A stretch of 64,000 bases of DNA. Origin: Tubiluchus corallicola (Eukaryota > Priapulida > Priapulimorpha > Priapulimorphida > Tubiluchidae). Of the stretch, positions 63,331 through 64,000 are shown piece by piece. Positions within the stretch are counted from its first letter, which is position 1. Every line of letters begins with the position of its first letter. A program made the position numbers and the translations under genes. Below the pieces are notes generated by a model, which did not search any database, was not told the origin of the DNA, and saw only the letters and a program-made list of their open reading frames with translations. The DNA is taken from NCBI GenBank assembly GCA_030141605.1, contig JAQGDQ010000003.1:2127501-2191500 (forward strand). The letters are read 5' to 3'.

Positions 63331-64000
63331 GTAAGTACAACATTGTCCCATCAACAAAACGAGGTACGTTTTCACTTTACAGCTTACTAAAACTGAATGT
63401 GTGCCATATGTAACTTCTGTACTTAAGAATGTCAAGGGTGTTGGCTCAGACCTTCTGACTGGCTATCAATAATTAATTTGCCGTGAATTTGAGGAAAAAA
63501 TTAAAGGAAACTATTAATACACAACAAGCAAAAACAGACTAAGGTGTAAAATATTGTTTTTTATATTTAAAAGACTCATATTATACACATCAAAGAACCT
63601 AATTTAAAAGTAATTTTCTTAGCTTTTTGTTGCTCACTTTCAGCTCCTTGGCCCATTGGGTATTGTTTTCCTTTAGTTTTTTCAAATTTGAAGGCAGATT
63701 AGCAGGCCGTTAACCGTTACAAAATTTCCTCATATCTAACGTCATTGCTAGCTGTGCTTGCCAATTGCTAATTGCAATCATATTTACTCATTTTTATTAT
63801 ATTTTATTTCATTTTATTATTACTATTTTTTATTTTCTAAGTTAACCTAGCCTCCAATGCCCTCCATTTCCATTACATTTACTTGGACTAGTGGAACAAC
63901 TTTGTTGTTATTCAGCTGTCATAATAAATGTGTATTAAGTAACAATACATTAAAACCAACAGCAGCTTATTATTTTTTCTGAATCTCATTCTAGACGATC
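63331..64000 (+). other. Intron 1 of the SLC22-like gene (to window edge)
   Basis: AT-rich sequence after the donor site with no recognisable exon before the window ends. Confidence 0.6.

Overview
This is AT-rich nuclear DNA from an animal. The genes are split into many exons with GT-AG introns, from about 0.1 to 4.8 kb. The encoded proteins are animal families: non-muscle/smooth myosin regulatory light chain, an FHIP2 (FAM160B) dynein adaptor subunit, an SLC22-type transporter and ribose-5-phosphate isomerase A. A complete, intron-rich gene for cofactor-independent phosphoglycerate mutase (iPGM) is also present. Vertebrates and insects lack that enzyme, so the source is probably a non-vertebrate metazoan; a sponge or another early-branching or marine invertebrate is plausible. 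The species cannot be fixed from the sequence.

Layout. 1-6.7 kb: no gene recognised, several old repeats. 6.8-14.9 kb (+): myosin regulatory light chain, 7 coding exons, the first only an ATG. 14.9-18.1 kb: convergent intergenic space. 18.1-31.4 kb (-): FHIP2, 14 coding exons, 797 aa. 31.35-31.62 kb: short divergent promoter region. 31.6-41.6 kb (+): iPGM, 12 coding exons, 514 aa, with two retroelement relics in intron 1. 41.6-45.2 kb: convergent intergenic space with a perfect 2 x 96 bp duplication. 45.2-51.3 kb (-): RPIA, 7 coding exons, 270 aa, with SINE-like repeats and a perfect 35-bp hairpin in one intron. 52-53.5 kb (-): 5'-truncated LINE. 53.57-54.9 kb (-): an unrecognised acidic 215-aa protein and a decayed copy of its 3' end. 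56.75-59.05 kb: an inverted-repeat element holding a minisatellite and a LINE tail. 60.9-61.2 kb (-): a possible zinc-finger exon. 63.0 kb to the end (+): first coding exon of an SLC22-like transporter.

I joined the exons by hand, using splice sites, phase continuity and remembered family sequence. In the four multi-exon genes every junction keeps phase and the totals are multiples of three. iPGM (glycolysis/gluconeogenesis) and RPIA (pentose phosphate pathway) are both sugar-phosphate enzymes, but they are separate convergent genes and nothing shows joint control. I found no tRNA, rRNA or CRISPR and no clearly new multi-gene system. The items most worth a second look are the animal iPGM with its shared promoter, the perfect hairpin, the inverted-repeat element, and the unknown gene with a decayed partial copy.
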